Positions 1-8,174 of a stretch of 46,340 nucleotides of DNA are shown one piece after another; within the stretch, counting starts at the first letter, position 1; the number at the start of each line of letters is the position of its first letter. The DNA is from Frigoribacterium sp. (lineage in GTDB: Bacteria; Actinomycetota; Actinomycetes; Actinomycetales; Microbacteriaceae), in assembly GCA_025363205.1 (NCBI GenBank), contig JANYEI010000050.1, positions 1-46,340 on the forward strand. The letters run 5' to 3'. Both the position numbers and the translations under genes were made by a program. The notes under the pieces were generated by a model, which had not been told where the DNA came from, did not search any database, and worked only from the letters and a program-made list of their open reading frames with translations.

Positions 1-1
1 G

Positions 2-403
2 CTCAACGGCGACTCCCTCGTGCTGCACGGTCGCAGCAAGGACATGTTCATCCGCGGGTCGACCAACGTGTATCCGGGTCTCTATGAACCGGTGATTGCG
101 GGCATCGCCGGGGTCGCGGAGGTGACGATGGTCGGTGTGCCAAACGAAATCGGCGACGATTGTGTCGTGCTGGTGATTGTGCCGACCGCGCGGGGTGCGG
201 GGGCGGATGTTGCGCGCGGCTTCGGTGCGCAGCATCCGGTGATCGAAACGGTGAGCGCCGCCCTTCCGGGGCTCGTGGATGCCGCGGTGCTGCCGGACCT
301 CCTGCTGGTCGCGGACGCACTGCCGCGGGCCGGGCGCGGCAGCAAGCTGGATCGCAGAGCGCTCTCCGCGGCGGTCTCGCAATATCTTAAGTCAGGGCAC
401 TGA
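2..403 (+). CDS. Adenylate-forming ligase (acyl-CoA synthetase family), C-terminal part
   Basis: This is the 3' end of an ANL-superfamily enzyme; the N-terminal adenylation domain lies left of the window. The frame is open from base 2. What is seen is the small mobile C-terminal domain: the hinge motif GRSKDMFIRGSTNVYP (family pattern GRxKDxxxxGGxNxxP), then the alternating beta/alpha segment around AEVTMVGVPNEIGDD, and near the end the LPRAGRGSKLDRRAL stretch that carries the lysine catalysing adenylation (family pattern LPxxxxGKxxR; here the Lys is in GSKLDR). Such enzymes activate a carboxylate with ATP and pass it to CoA or use it in another condensation. The next gene starts one base after the stop, so the two are co-transcribed. 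With an OleD-like reductase downstream it could be OleC-like, but the hinge looks like an ordinary acyl-CoA ligase. Substrate unknown. Confidence 0.8.
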   Translation, partial: LNGDSLVLHGRSKDMFIRGSTNVYPGLYEPVIAGIAGVAEVTMVGVPNEIGDDCVVLVIVPTARGAGADVARGFGAQHPVIETVSAALPGLVDAAVLPDLLLVADALPRAGRGSKLDRRALSAAVSQYLKSGH

Positions 404-404
404 C

Positions 405-1346
405 ATGAGAATCGCGGTGACGGGGGCGAGCGGCTTCATCGGCGGTGTCATCGCGTCGGCGCTCGCGATGCCGGAGTTCGACCACGAGGTGATCGGCTAC
501 GGACGCACTCCCGGTGGCTGGTCATATCGAAGTCACGTCGCCGACGCCAGCCACTATCGCATCTGGGATGTCGCTCGCGGTCGGCTGCCCTCAGAGGCCT
601 CGGCCGATGCGGTTGTGCACTGTGCTGCCCTCGCCGACGATTGGGCGCCGCTCGATGCGGCACTGCGCGTGAACCGGGAAGGCACCCGAAACGTCGTGCG
701 CAGTTTCCCAGGGGCACGCATCGTTCACCTATCCACCTCGAGCGTGTACGACGCTTATCTGCCGACCGTAAACGCCGACGAATCGACGGGGCCGGCCCAG
801 CGATTCCTCAGTTCATATTCGCTGTCGAAGGCGGCGGCAGAGGCGGAGCTGATCGGCACCGACGCGGTGATCCTGCGCCCGCATGCCGTCTATGGTCCTG
901 GGGACACGACGCTGTTGCCGCGGCTGATTGTGGGTATCCGTGGGGGGAGGCTCACTCTGCCGGAGGGTGCGGCAGTCAAACACACCCTCACCCACATTGA
1001 CAATCTCGTTGCGGCCGTGATCCTGGCACTCGATCTCACCGCTCCGGCGGGGGTCTTCAACGTGGGCGATGACGCTCCTGTGCTGCTCAGCGAGGTGCTT
1101 GCGGAACTTCTCGCCAAAAAGGGGCGGTCGGATGTCACGCTGCACCGCATTCCGTACGGCACCGCTTTCGCGCTCGCGTCTGCCGTCGAACTCGCGCATC
1201 GCGTGAGTCGCCGCGGTCGCCCCCGGGTCACCCGGTACGCCGTGAGCCAGCTCGGACTCGAGCGCACCCTCGACCTGTCTGCGGCACGGAAGCACCTCGG
1301 CTATCGCCCCCGCCCCACGAGCCTGGCCGGCGCCGAGCGCTGGTAG
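405..1346 (+). CDS. NAD(P)-dependent extended SDR (epimerase/3-beta-HSD type)
   Basis: A 313-residue Rossmann-fold oxidoreductase. The start is ATG at 405, one base after the upstream stop; in this frame the dinucleotide-binding motif TGASGFIGG follows at residues 6-14, where the family expects it. The catalytic YxxxK is YSLSK at about residue 146, preceded by the active-site serine region HLSTSSVYD. The later segments AVYGPGD, HIDNLVAA and LGYRP are typical of extended SDRs such as UDP-sugar epimerases, 3-beta-hydroxysteroid dehydrogenases and OleD. The C-terminal run TRYAV...LDLSAARKHLGYRP resembles the 3-beta-HSD/OleD branch more than sugar epimerases. That resemblance and the coupling to an adenylating enzyme suggest reduction of a lipid-derived keto group, for example in olefin biosynthesis; this is inference. 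Confidence 0.75.
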   Translation: MRIAVTGASGFIGGVIASALAMPEFDHEVIGYGRTPGGWSYRSHVADASHYRIWDVARGRLPSEASADAVVHCAALADDWAPLDAALRVNREGTRNVVRSFPGARIVHLSTSSVYDAYLPTVNADESTGPAQRFLSSYSLSKAAAEAELIGTDAVILRPHAVYGPGDTTLLPRLIVGIRGGRLTLPEGAAVKHTLTHIDNLVAAVILALDLTAPAGVFNVGDDAPVLLSEVLAELLAKKGRSDVTLHRIPYGTAFALASAVELAHRVSRRGRPRVTRYAVSQLGLERTLDLSAARKHLGYRPRPTSLAGAERW

Positions 1347-1487
1347 AGCCCCGAGTAACACAGGTCAAGCGCCGCACGTTCGCGCTGCTCCGCCGACTGC
1401 CGCTGGTAATTCATCCGCTGGTCGCTCACCCTGATCGTGGGTCGGGACGAGCGGCAAGTGGCGCCGAAAAAACCGCTTGCATTTTGA

Positions 1488-1514
1488 GAAGTTCACTTCG
1501 CTGAATGTTCAGCG
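1488..1514. promoter_or_regulatory. Paired palindromes upstream of the kinase operon
   Basis: In the 291-base gap 1347-1637 there are two abutting inverted repeats: GAAGT-TC-ACTTC at 1488-1499 and CGCTGAA-TG-TTCAGCG at 1499-1514. They lie about 125 bases before the first gene of the pair 1638-3865, in a locally AT-richer patch (TTGCATTTTG just upstream). A regulator-binding site or promoter region is plausible. Nothing else recognisable is seen in the gap. The binding protein is unknown. Confidence 0.35.
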
Positions 1515-1637
1515 TCGTTTGTTCATCTGCGCGAAGGTTGCTGGCAATGATGTTGAGGGCAGGCGTTCAAGCGCGAACCCTTGAATCCTCTCGTGCCCCT
1601 CGAGGGTGCTTACCCGAGCACAAAGGATTCGAAGACG

Positions 1638-2114
1638 ATGACGGTCGGTTCTCGCATAGTCTTTATGCGTTTTGCAACGGCGCGGAGTCCGAAACTCCAG
1701 CTCTGGACCGACCACTTCGATCGCGTCGTCGGCAATGGTGCTGAACGTCCCATCCCTGGTGCGGCTCAGGACGACGACGGTGCATTCGTCTGGCATCTCA
1801 TCTCTGCCAACAACCGTATGTTGGCTCGCGGGTCGAGCATTCATGGTGTCCTAAAAGATGCAATAGAAGACACTTCCCGACTTCAGGCCGTCGCGAGAGA
1901 GATGCAGTTCAAGCTCGTCTTCGATCAGCTTCGCGGCCTTTACGGCTGGTATGCGTCGTTGGATGGAATTGTCGCTCTTACCTGCGCGCGTTGGTATGTC
2001 ACGGAACGCGATCGTCGATCTTCGATCGAGCTCGCTGTGATCTCCCTGTCCGCAGCGGTGCTCCGTCCGGGGACGAGACTTGTCCAGACGGAGATCAGCA
2101 GCTCGCCCCGGTGA
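1638..2114 (+). CDS. Hypothetical protein coupled to Ser/Thr kinase
   Basis: A 158-residue protein I do not recognise with confidence. ATG at 1638 is preferred over an upstream ATG at 1581 because AAAGGA sits ten bases before it and the earlier residues look non-coding. The central part (FVWHLISANNRMLARG, residues about 49-64) and a second stretch (WYASLDGIVALTCARWYVT) look like two related beta-strand units, recalling the YegP/DUF1508 pattern in which residues of the type 'W-x-L-x-AxNG-x-x-A' recur. No signal peptide or membrane segment is visible. The stop codon overlaps the GTG start of the kinase gene (GTGA), so the two are probably translated together and the protein may be a partner or substrate of the kinase. 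Base composition is less GC-rich than in the flanking genes. Confidence 0.55.
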   Translation: MTVGSRIVFMRFATARSPKLQLWTDHFDRVVGNGAERPIPGAAQDDDGAFVWHLISANNRMLARGSSIHGVLKDAIEDTSRLQAVAREMQFKLVFDQLRGLYGWYASLDGIVALTCARWYVTERDRRSSIELAVISLSAAVLRPGTRLVQTEISSSPR

Positions 2115-3865
2115 ACGATCCGATAGTCGTACTCGGGTCAGTCCCGAGCGCAGACCCGCCGCTCGTAGCAGGACGCTTCCGGATCATTGGTTTACTCGGA
2201 TCGGGCGGCTCTGCATCCGTTTTCGAGGCTCGTGACTCCGAGCTGAATCGAACGGTTGCACTCAAGATCCTGCACCCCCACCTTTCGATGACTGAAAAAA
2301 TGAGGCGAGGCTTTCTCCTTGAGGCGGCGTTCGCCCAAGATCTGACCCATCCCAATATCGCAGCGGTCTTGGACTCCGGCGTGCACGATACCGATAGTGA
2401 CAGTTTCGCCTGGATCGCACTGGAACTCGTGCCGGGCATCAGCCTCGCGGAGCGAGTCGGTCGAGTTGGTGCGCTTCAGTTGGATGACGCACTCACTGTT
2501 GTTGATGGTGTCTTGGCCGCTCTTGAGGCAGCGCACGCTAAGGGGATGGTGCACCGAGATATCAGTCCGGCGAACGTGATGGTCGACTATTCCGCGACGG
2601 GTGTGCTTCGGCCTTCCGGCGTGCGTCTGGTGGACTTCGGTCTGGCCGACGCTATAGGGCGCAGTACTGCTGCCTCGGACATCGTGCGAAGTGAACGCAC
2701 GGATTCCGGGCGTGGCAACGTACTCGGGAGTGTCAACTACATGTCGCCCGAGCAGGCGATGGGGCGGCCGGTGGGGGAGCGTGGAGATCTTTATCAGGCG
2801 GGCGCGACACTGTATTTCGCCTTGACGGGGTTCCCTCCCTATCGTCGCGAAACCCCAGCGGCCGTGATGCGCGCCCATATAGAAGCACCGCCGCCCGTGC
2901 CGTCTGTGCTGGCTGCCGGAATACCGGGTGCCGTCGATCGCGCCGTCGTCACGGCAATGAACACGGACGAAAACGGGCGGTACGCCTCGGCCACCGATAT
3001 GCGAAGCGCGCTCCGCGACGCGGTCACCGTCGGGGTGGTCCTGAGCCCTACGCGCCTACTGGTCGCTCAACCCGCTCGTAGTGATCTTCTGGCGATGACG
3101 ACCGTCTATCGCGCCCGCCCGCCCCGCACGGATGGGCCACCGCGTCCCGGGGCCCAGCCAGCACCGGCACCACGAAATCGCAGGCTCTCCCTGGCAATCG
3201 CAACCGCTGCGATCACCTCGGTATTGGCCATCACCTCGGTATTCGCCATCACCTGGATTATCGCGGCGAATGCACCTCCGGACTCTTCTTCTTCTTCCTC
3301 GGCCCCGTTGGAGGCCTCAGCGACTCCCTCTCCCCAACCAACGGTCACTCCGGCACGCGTTCCGCGCCCCGCGGTGGTCTCGACCGTCGTCGACGTACCA
3401 GCACTGGTGTCCCTCAGCCTCGATCAGGCACGCACCGCGCTCGTCTCGGTAGGGCTGGTAGTTGGCACGGTATCCTCGCTCAACTCGCCGGCAGCCGCCC
3501 GGACGGTGCTGTCCGTGGGCTATGGCAGCGAGAGGGTAGCGCGCGGAACCCACATCGACCTCGTGGTCGCTTCGGGGTCAAACTCCGTACCCCGAGTCGT
3601 TCGCCTCGCCGTTTCTGCGGCTGTTGACGCGGTACGTAGCGCTGGTTTCGTGGCGACTAGACATGACCAGGCGGATTCCGACTTCTCACGCGACTCCGTC
3701 TTGGGCAGCAGCCCGGAGGAGGCCGCCATACTCCCGGTCGGTTCGGAGGTAATCATCTACGTGGCGGCGTCCGGTGCGACGGTTCCCACCGCTACCCCCA
3801 CGCCGACCCCCACGCCAACGCCGACGGCGAGCCCTTCGCCGTCTGCAATACCCACCGCACCATGA
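2111..3865 (+). CDS. Membrane Ser/Thr protein kinase with PASTA repeats
   Basis: A PknB-like receptor kinase of 584 residues. GTG at 2111 overlaps the upstream stop; an earlier ATG at 1991 would add about 40 residues with no kinase character. The kinase domain runs from about residue 24 to 290: Gly-rich loop GLLGSGGSASVFEA, ATP-anchoring Lys52 (VALK), catalytic loop HRDISPAN with Asp150, DFG at Asp175, and the activation-segment end YMSPEQ. A Pro-rich linker leads to one membrane helix (about residues 358-385), then two extracellular PASTA-like units (about 420-487 and 488-555), expected to bind peptidoglycan or lipid II, and a TPTPTP-rich tail. Oddity: the catalytic loop has Ser where HRDxKxxN kinases carry Lys, a change also known in some actinobacterial kinases. 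The helix contains a short internal repeat (ITSVLAITSVFAIT). It may sense the cell wall; its targets are unknown. Confidence 0.88.
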   Translation: MNDPIVVLGSVPSADPPLVAGRFRIIGLLGSGGSASVFEARDSELNRTVALKILHPHLSMTEKMRRGFLLEAAFAQDLTHPNIAAVLDSGVHDTDSDSFAWIALELVPGISLAERVGRVGALQLDDALTVVDGVLAALEAAHAKGMVHRDISPANVMVDYSATGVLRPSGVRLVDFGLADAIGRSTAASDIVRSERTDSGRGNVLGSVNYMSPEQAMGRPVGERGDLYQAGATLYFALTGFPPYRRETPAAVMRAHIEAPPPVPSVLAAGIPGAVDRAVVTAMNTDENGRYASATDMRSALRDAVTVGVVLSPTRLLVAQPARSDLLAMTTVYRARPPRTDGPPRPGAQPAPAPRNRRLSLAIATAAITSVLAITSVFAITWIIAANAPPDSSSSSSAPLEASATPSPQPTVTPARVPRPAVVSTVVDVPALVSLSLDQARTALVSVGLVVGTVSSLNSPAAARTVLSVGYGSERVARGTHIDLVVASGSNSVPRVVRLAVSAAVDAVRSAGFVATRHDQADSDFSRDSVLGSSPEEAAILPVGSEVIIYVAASGATVPTATPTPTPTPTPTASPSPSAIPTAP

Positions 3866-3929
3866 GAGAAAGACCAAAACCATGACCGGGAGATATGGAG
3901 AGTTGCGGCTCACACGTCGTCCAGATGCA

Positions 3930-3962
3930 TTTCACGTTAGAGATTTGTTCCGTTCACTTTCG
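3930..3962 (+). promoter_or_regulatory. Candidate PHO box upstream of pstC
   Basis: Two units resembling the actinobacterial PhoP direct-repeat unit (GTTCACC plus 4) lie 22 bases apart, exactly two 11-base steps: TTTCACGTTAG at 3930-3940 and GTTCACTTTCG at 3952-3962. The unit between them is degenerate. They are 61-93 bases before the pstC start, where PhoP activation of pst would be expected. The match is weaker than at 8095 and 13188. Confidence 0.42.
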
Positions 3963-4022
3963 GCATTGATGATCGGGCGAGCAGCAACCCGAACAGCTGT
4001 GTCGGCCTGAAGGAGGGCGACA

Positions 4023-5012
4023 ATGTCCAAGATTGACGCCCCACCCGTGCGCAGGTCGCTCGTCTCGGCGCCGTCGCGCTCCGACTCCGCATTCAAGGCG
4101 GTCACCTTCACGGCGGGAGTGACCACCGTCGGCATCATGCTCGCCGTGGGACTGTTCCTCTCGATCCGCGCGGGAGCAGCGCTCAAGGTGTCGGGATTCT
4201 CGTTCCTAATCGAACAGCAGTGGTCGCCCGACACCCGGGTCTTTGGCATCGCCGCCATCCTGTTCGGCACGATTTCGATCGCCATCATCGCGATGTGTGT
4301 CGCCGTTCCGCTCGCGATCGGCACGGCGCTGCTCATCTCAGAGGTCGCCGTGGGGCGCCTCAAGTCATTCCTCGTCAGCATGGTGGACCTCATGGCCGCC
4401 GTGCCGAGTGTGGTCTACGGGCTCTGGGGCCTGTTCTTCCTGCAGGCCAATGTGATCCCGGTGTCGCAATGGATCTCGACCTACTTCGCCTGGATCCCGT
4501 TCTTCCGGGTGTCGGATGCCTCCGGCCAGTCGCTCACCGAGGCCAGTGCCTTCACCTCCTCCGCCTTCATCGCTGGCATCGTCGTCGGCCTGATGGTCGT
4601 GCCCACCCAGACCTCCGTGATGCGTGAAGCGTTCTCGCAGGCGCCGATCGGCGAGCGCGAAGGTGCCCTCGCCCTCGGATCCACCCGTTGGGGGATGATC
4701 CGCACGGTGGTGATCCCGTTTGGGCGGGGCGGGATCATCGGCGGCACCATGCTCGGCCTCGGCCGGGCGCTCGGCGAGACAATCGCGGTCTACATGATCA
4801 TCTCGCCGATCTTCACCATCAACTGGCAACTGCTCAAGACCGGCACCAACTCCGTGTCGGCCCTCATTGCGCTCCGCTACGGGGAGGCCAGCGATTTCGG
4901 GCTCTCGGCGCTCATGGCCGCCGGGCTCGTGCTCTTCATCATCACCCTCATCGTGAATTTCACCGCGTCGACCATCGTGGCCCGCTCGCGATCCGGCGCA
5001 GAGACGGGATAA
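4023..5012 (+). CDS. pstC: Phosphate ABC transporter permease PstC
   Basis: An integral membrane subunit (329 residues) of the high-affinity phosphate importer PstSCAB. ATG at 4023 is preceded by a good ribosome site, AAGGAGG at 4011-4017. The sequence has about six hydrophobic helices: one near residues 28-50, a second at about 75-105, and the rest in the permease domain. The MetI-type EAA loop that docks the ATPase is seen as EREGALALGSTRWGMIR, followed by the conserved GRALGETIAVYMI helix. Next comes pstA after only two bases. It is the first gene of the pst locus and follows a candidate PHO box, so induction by phosphate limitation through a PhoR-PhoP-type system is expected. Assignment to PstC rather than PstA rests on gene order and the N-terminal layout. 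Confidence 0.93.
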   Translation: MSKIDAPPVRRSLVSAPSRSDSAFKAVTFTAGVTTVGIMLAVGLFLSIRAGAALKVSGFSFLIEQQWSPDTRVFGIAAILFGTISIAIIAMCVAVPLAIGTALLISEVAVGRLKSFLVSMVDLMAAVPSVVYGLWGLFFLQANVIPVSQWISTYFAWIPFFRVSDASGQSLTEASAFTSSAFIAGIVVGLMVVPTQTSVMREAFSQAPIGEREGALALGSTRWGMIRTVVIPFGRGGIIGGTMLGLGRALGETIAVYMIISPIFTINWQLLKTGTNSVSALIALRYGEASDFGLSALMAAGLVLFIITLIVNFTASTIVARSRSGAETG

Positions 5013-5014
5013 GC

Positions 5015-6346
5015 ATGTCGACGACCCTGGATCTGGCTTCCGCCCGTAACTTCGGCCCGGACGACCGGTTGGACGGCCTTGAGGAGTCCGATTTCGCGGC
5101 GTCAGGCACGAGCATCCCCTCGGTGGAGGGAGTCGAGACCGGACCGAGGCGCAACCTGCGCAAGGCGACCCTCGATGAGAAATTCAACGTGATCGGGGCC
5201 GCCGTGGCCGCCGTCGCCCTGACGACGCTGCTCTTCGGCTGGTTCACCCCGCTGACCGGGGTGGTCGGCTGGGTGATCGTCGCATTCCTGCTGTTCCTCG
5301 GCCTCTACGTTCTCCTCGTCGCACTCCGCTCTGACCGGCAGGAGGTCAAGGATCGGGTCATGACCGCGCTGCTGGTGAGCGCCGGTGTGGCCCTGTTTAG
5401 CGCACTGGTCTTCGTGGTGGCCTACGCGCTCATCCGCGGCCGCGAGGCGCTGCCGCACCTGAACTTCTTCACCCAGACGATGGAACTCGCGGGCCCCCTC
5501 GACCCGCTTTCCCTCGGTGGCATCGTTCACGCGATCGTCGGGTCGCTGATCCAGATCGGTATCGCGCTGGTGATCACCATCCCACTTGGCATCACCACCG
5601 CCGTCTTCCTCAACGAGATCGGCGGACGCTTCGCCCGGTTCGTGCGCACCATCGCCGACGCCATGACCGCCCTGCCATCGATCGTTGCCGGCCTCTTCGT
5701 GTACGCGGCGATCATCCAGCTGATCACCCACCAGCGATCCGGATTCGCCGCGGCGATGGCGATCACCGTGATGATGCTCCCGATCGTGATTCGGGCCTCG
5801 GATGTCGTGCTCCGGCTCGTGCCCGGAAACCTGCGGGAGGCCTCCTATGCCCTCGGTTCCACACGGTGGAGTACCGTCTGGCACGTCGTGCTTCCCACCG
5901 CACGCTCCGGACTCGTGACCGCCGTGATCCTCGGCACCGCGCGGGGCATCGGGGAGACCTCGCCCGTGCTGCTTACCTCCGGAGTCACGGCCGTGCTCAA
6001 CTTCAACCCGTTCTCCGGACCCATGATCTCGCTGCCGCTTCAAGTATTCGACTTCGTGAAGTCCCCCGAGCCCAACATGGTGGCCCGCGGCTTCGGCACG
6101 GCAGCAGTACTGCTGCTGCTAGTGCTCGGGCTGTTCACCGTCGCGCGGCTCATCGGCGGCAGGGGGCCGGGCCAGTTGTCGGACCGCCAGCGCCGCGCGG
6201 CCGTCGCGGCCTCCGCCGGTGACCTGCAGCGCATGTCCGCGCGCCCGCTCGACGAGCGCGTCGAGGCGCCTGCCCTCCCGATCGCTCCACAATCGCCTGC
6301 ACCATCATCGACCGCCCCAACCAGCTCCGAGGAGACGTCACAGTGA
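5015..6346 (+). CDS. pstA: Phosphate ABC transporter permease PstA (extended)
   Basis: The second permease subunit of the Pst importer. ATG at 5015 is two bases after pstC. At 443 residues it is much longer than the usual 280-300: a polar N-terminal segment of about 55 residues is followed by two additional hydrophobic helices (about 58-75 and 82-103), then the standard permease core starting near residue 112, and a Pro/Ser/Thr-rich cytoplasmic tail of about 45 residues. The EAA loop is clear (REASYALGSTRWSTVWHVVL), and so are the GIGETSPVLLT helix and the NPFSGPM region typical of PstA. The stop overlaps the pstS GTG start. The extra helices and tail could contact the unusual surface proteins encoded downstream; that is inference. 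Confidence 0.92.
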   Translation: MSTTLDLASARNFGPDDRLDGLEESDFAASGTSIPSVEGVETGPRRNLRKATLDEKFNVIGAAVAAVALTTLLFGWFTPLTGVVGWVIVAFLLFLGLYVLLVALRSDRQEVKDRVMTALLVSAGVALFSALVFVVAYALIRGREALPHLNFFTQTMELAGPLDPLSLGGIVHAIVGSLIQIGIALVITIPLGITTAVFLNEIGGRFARFVRTIADAMTALPSIVAGLFVYAAIIQLITHQRSGFAAAMAITVMMLPIVIRASDVVLRLVPGNLREASYALGSTRWSTVWHVVLPTARSGLVTAVILGTARGIGETSPVLLTSGVTAVLNFNPFSGPMISLPLQVFDFVKSPEPNMVARGFGTAAVLLLLVLGLFTVARLIGGRGPGQLSDRQRRAAVAASAGDLQRMSARPLDERVEAPALPIAPQSPAPSSTAPTSSEETSQ

Positions 6347-7977
6347 CGCCGCATACCCGACTCATCCGCTTCATCGGCATTCTGTTCGCCGCTACCGTAT
6401 TCGCCGGCGCCGCCGCGGCGGGAGCGCCGCAGTCCGCACGGGCCGCCACCTATACGCCGATCAGCGGCACCGGCTCGACCTGGTCACAGAATGCGCTTGA
6501 CCAGTGGCGCAAGAACGTCGCGGCCAACTACGGAATGACGGTCAACTACTCCGGCACGGGATCATCGGCCGGCCGACGGGACTTCATCGCGGGGACCGTC
6601 GACTTCGCGGTCAGCGAGATCCCGTTCCAGACCGCGCCCGAGGACGGTTCGGCACCGGAGAAGCCCGCCTCCGGTTTCGCCTACATGCCGATCGTGGCCG
6701 GTGGAACGTCGTTCATGTACAACCTGAAGATCGGTGGCAAGCGAGTCAGCAACCTGCGGCTCGGCGGCGAAACGATAACGAAGATCTTCACCGGGAAGAT
6801 CACTAACTGGAATGACCCTCAGATAGCGGCCGACAACCCGGGGCTTGCCATGCCGAACAAGGCGATCGTGCCGGTGGTGCGCTCCGACGGCTCTGGGTCG
6901 ACCGCCCAGTTCACGCTCTGGATGTCGAAGCAGTTCCCGACTCTCTGGAACAGCTTCTGCACGCTCGTGAATCGCGCGACCCCGTGTGGTCTCACCTCCC
7001 AGTATCCGACCTACGGAAACGCCAAGGCCCAGAGCGGATCGCTCGGGGTCGCCGGCTACGTGAGCCAGGACTACGGCGAGGGAGCGATCACCTACGTCGA
7101 ATACTCCTACGCCCTCAAGTCGGGCTTCCCCGTCGCGAAGGTACTCAATGCCGCCGGTTACTACATCGAACCGACCGCGCCGTCGGTGGCGGTGGCCCTC
7201 CTGAAGGCCGCGATCAACACCACGCCGAGCTCTCCCCAGTACCTCACCCAGATTCTCGACGGCGTCTATAACAACGCCGACCCCCGTACCTATCCGCTCT
7301 CGAGCTACTCGTACATGATCGTGCCGACCGCGGTCGCCGGCATCTTCAACACGGCCAAGGGCAATACTCTCGGGGCGTTCACGAGTTACATGTTGTGTGA
7401 GGGTCAGCAGCAGGCGGCCGCCCTCGGCTACTCGCCCCTGCCGATGAACCTGGTCCTCGCAGGATTCGACCAGATCAAGCGGATTCCCGGCGCCGGGTCG
7501 GCCAACGTCGACCCCAATGCGTGCAACAACCCGACCTTCAAGAAGGGCGATTCGCCCACGAACAACCAGCTCGCGGTCACGGCGCCGCAGCCGGCCGCCT
7601 GCGACAAGCAGGGTCCCAACCAGTGCACGACCGGAACCGCCGGCGCCGCAAAAACCACCACTGCGATCACCGGCACGGGCACCGGGGGCAGCGCGACAGG
7701 GGGGGTAGCCTCAGCGGGCGCCGCCGCGACCACGACCACTGCTGCCGCGGGCGCCGGTGACGCCCCCGCCTATGACGCCAATGGTGCCCTCGTGAGCGGC
7801 GCTGCCGCGTCGGCGGGCTCCGCGGTCTCCTCAACACCGTTTACTCTCGCGAGCGCGACCTTCGGGGCGCAGCAGGCGACCATGCTGGCGGCGGGCGGCC
7901 TGCTCGTGCTTGCGGTCATCTTGCCTCCGGTGTTGTCCCGGCGCTTACGCCGTTCCGGATCCGCAAACGGCAAGTAG
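6343..7977 (+). CDS. pstS: Phosphate-binding protein PstS with C-terminal membrane anchor
   Basis: The extracytoplasmic phosphate receptor of the Pst transporter (544 residues, against about 350-380 usual). GTG at 6343 overlaps the pstA stop (GTGA), with GAGGAG just upstream. There is a cleavable signal peptide (residues 1 to about 31, ending SARA) and no lipobox. The phosphate-binding motifs are present: SGTGSTWSQNALDQW, YSGTGSSAGRRDF and PVVRSDGSGSTAQFT. After the binding domain (to about residue 400) comes a low-complexity Ala/Gly/Thr region of about 100 residues, then a hydrophobic segment (MLAAGGLLVLAVILPPVL) and an Arg-rich end. The receptor therefore appears to be held by a C-terminal membrane helix on a flexible stalk instead of a lipid. 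It is followed by two more PstS-related genes. Confidence 0.92.
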   Translation: MTPHTRLIRFIGILFAATVFAGAAAAGAPQSARAATYTPISGTGSTWSQNALDQWRKNVAANYGMTVNYSGTGSSAGRRDFIAGTVDFAVSEIPFQTAPEDGSAPEKPASGFAYMPIVAGGTSFMYNLKIGGKRVSNLRLGGETITKIFTGKITNWNDPQIAADNPGLAMPNKAIVPVVRSDGSGSTAQFTLWMSKQFPTLWNSFCTLVNRATPCGLTSQYPTYGNAKAQSGSLGVAGYVSQDYGEGAITYVEYSYALKSGFPVAKVLNAAGYYIEPTAPSVAVALLKAAINTTPSSPQYLTQILDGVYNNADPRTYPLSSYSYMIVPTAVAGIFNTAKGNTLGAFTSYMLCEGQQQAAALGYSPLPMNLVLAGFDQIKRIPGAGSANVDPNACNNPTFKKGDSPTNNQLAVTAPQPAACDKQGPNQCTTGTAGAAKTTTAITGTGTGGSATGGVASAGAAATTTTAAAGAGDAPAYDANGALVSGAAASAGSAVSSTPFTLASATFGAQQATMLAAGGLLVLAVILPPVLSRRLRRSGSANGK

Positions 7978-8094
7978 AACGCCAGCGAATCAGGCGCCAC
8001 GGGGCCCGCCACGTGGGCTCCGTCAGGCGCGCCCGCGGCGCCATTTCGGCCGACCCCGACGCGATAGACGACGGCGCACGGTAGTACCCGATCC

Positions 8095-8116
8095 GTTCAT
8101 CTGATGGTCACCAGCC
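8095..8116 (+). promoter_or_regulatory. Candidate PHO box before the 852-residue PstS-like gene
   Basis: Two directly adjacent 11-base units, GTTCATCTGAT (8095-8105) and GGTCACCAGCC (8106-8116), match the Streptomyces PhoP direct-repeat consensus (G, G/T, TCAYYYR core) at most positions. They lie in the 197-base gap after pstS, about 60 bases before the next start codon. An AT-rich stretch at 8119-8133 could hold the -10 box. The gap also has an imperfect GC-rich hairpin (around 8000-8024) that may weaken read-through from pstS. Confidence 0.65.
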
Positions 8117-8174
8117 GCCAATAATTTCATTTACGTCCCCCCGGATCAGCTGAAAATTAGCTTGGAGTACGCAC

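Noticed and set aside
1491-1527. Three GTTCA occurrences that recall a PHO box (1491, 1507, 1521)
   Set aside because: Their spacing is 16 and 14 bases, not 11, and the gene behind them has no link to phosphate. The palindromes there are a better description.
3776-3865. TPTPTP repeat at the end of the kinase as a separate repeat element
   Set aside because: It is an in-frame low-complexity tail typical of exported actinobacterial proteins.
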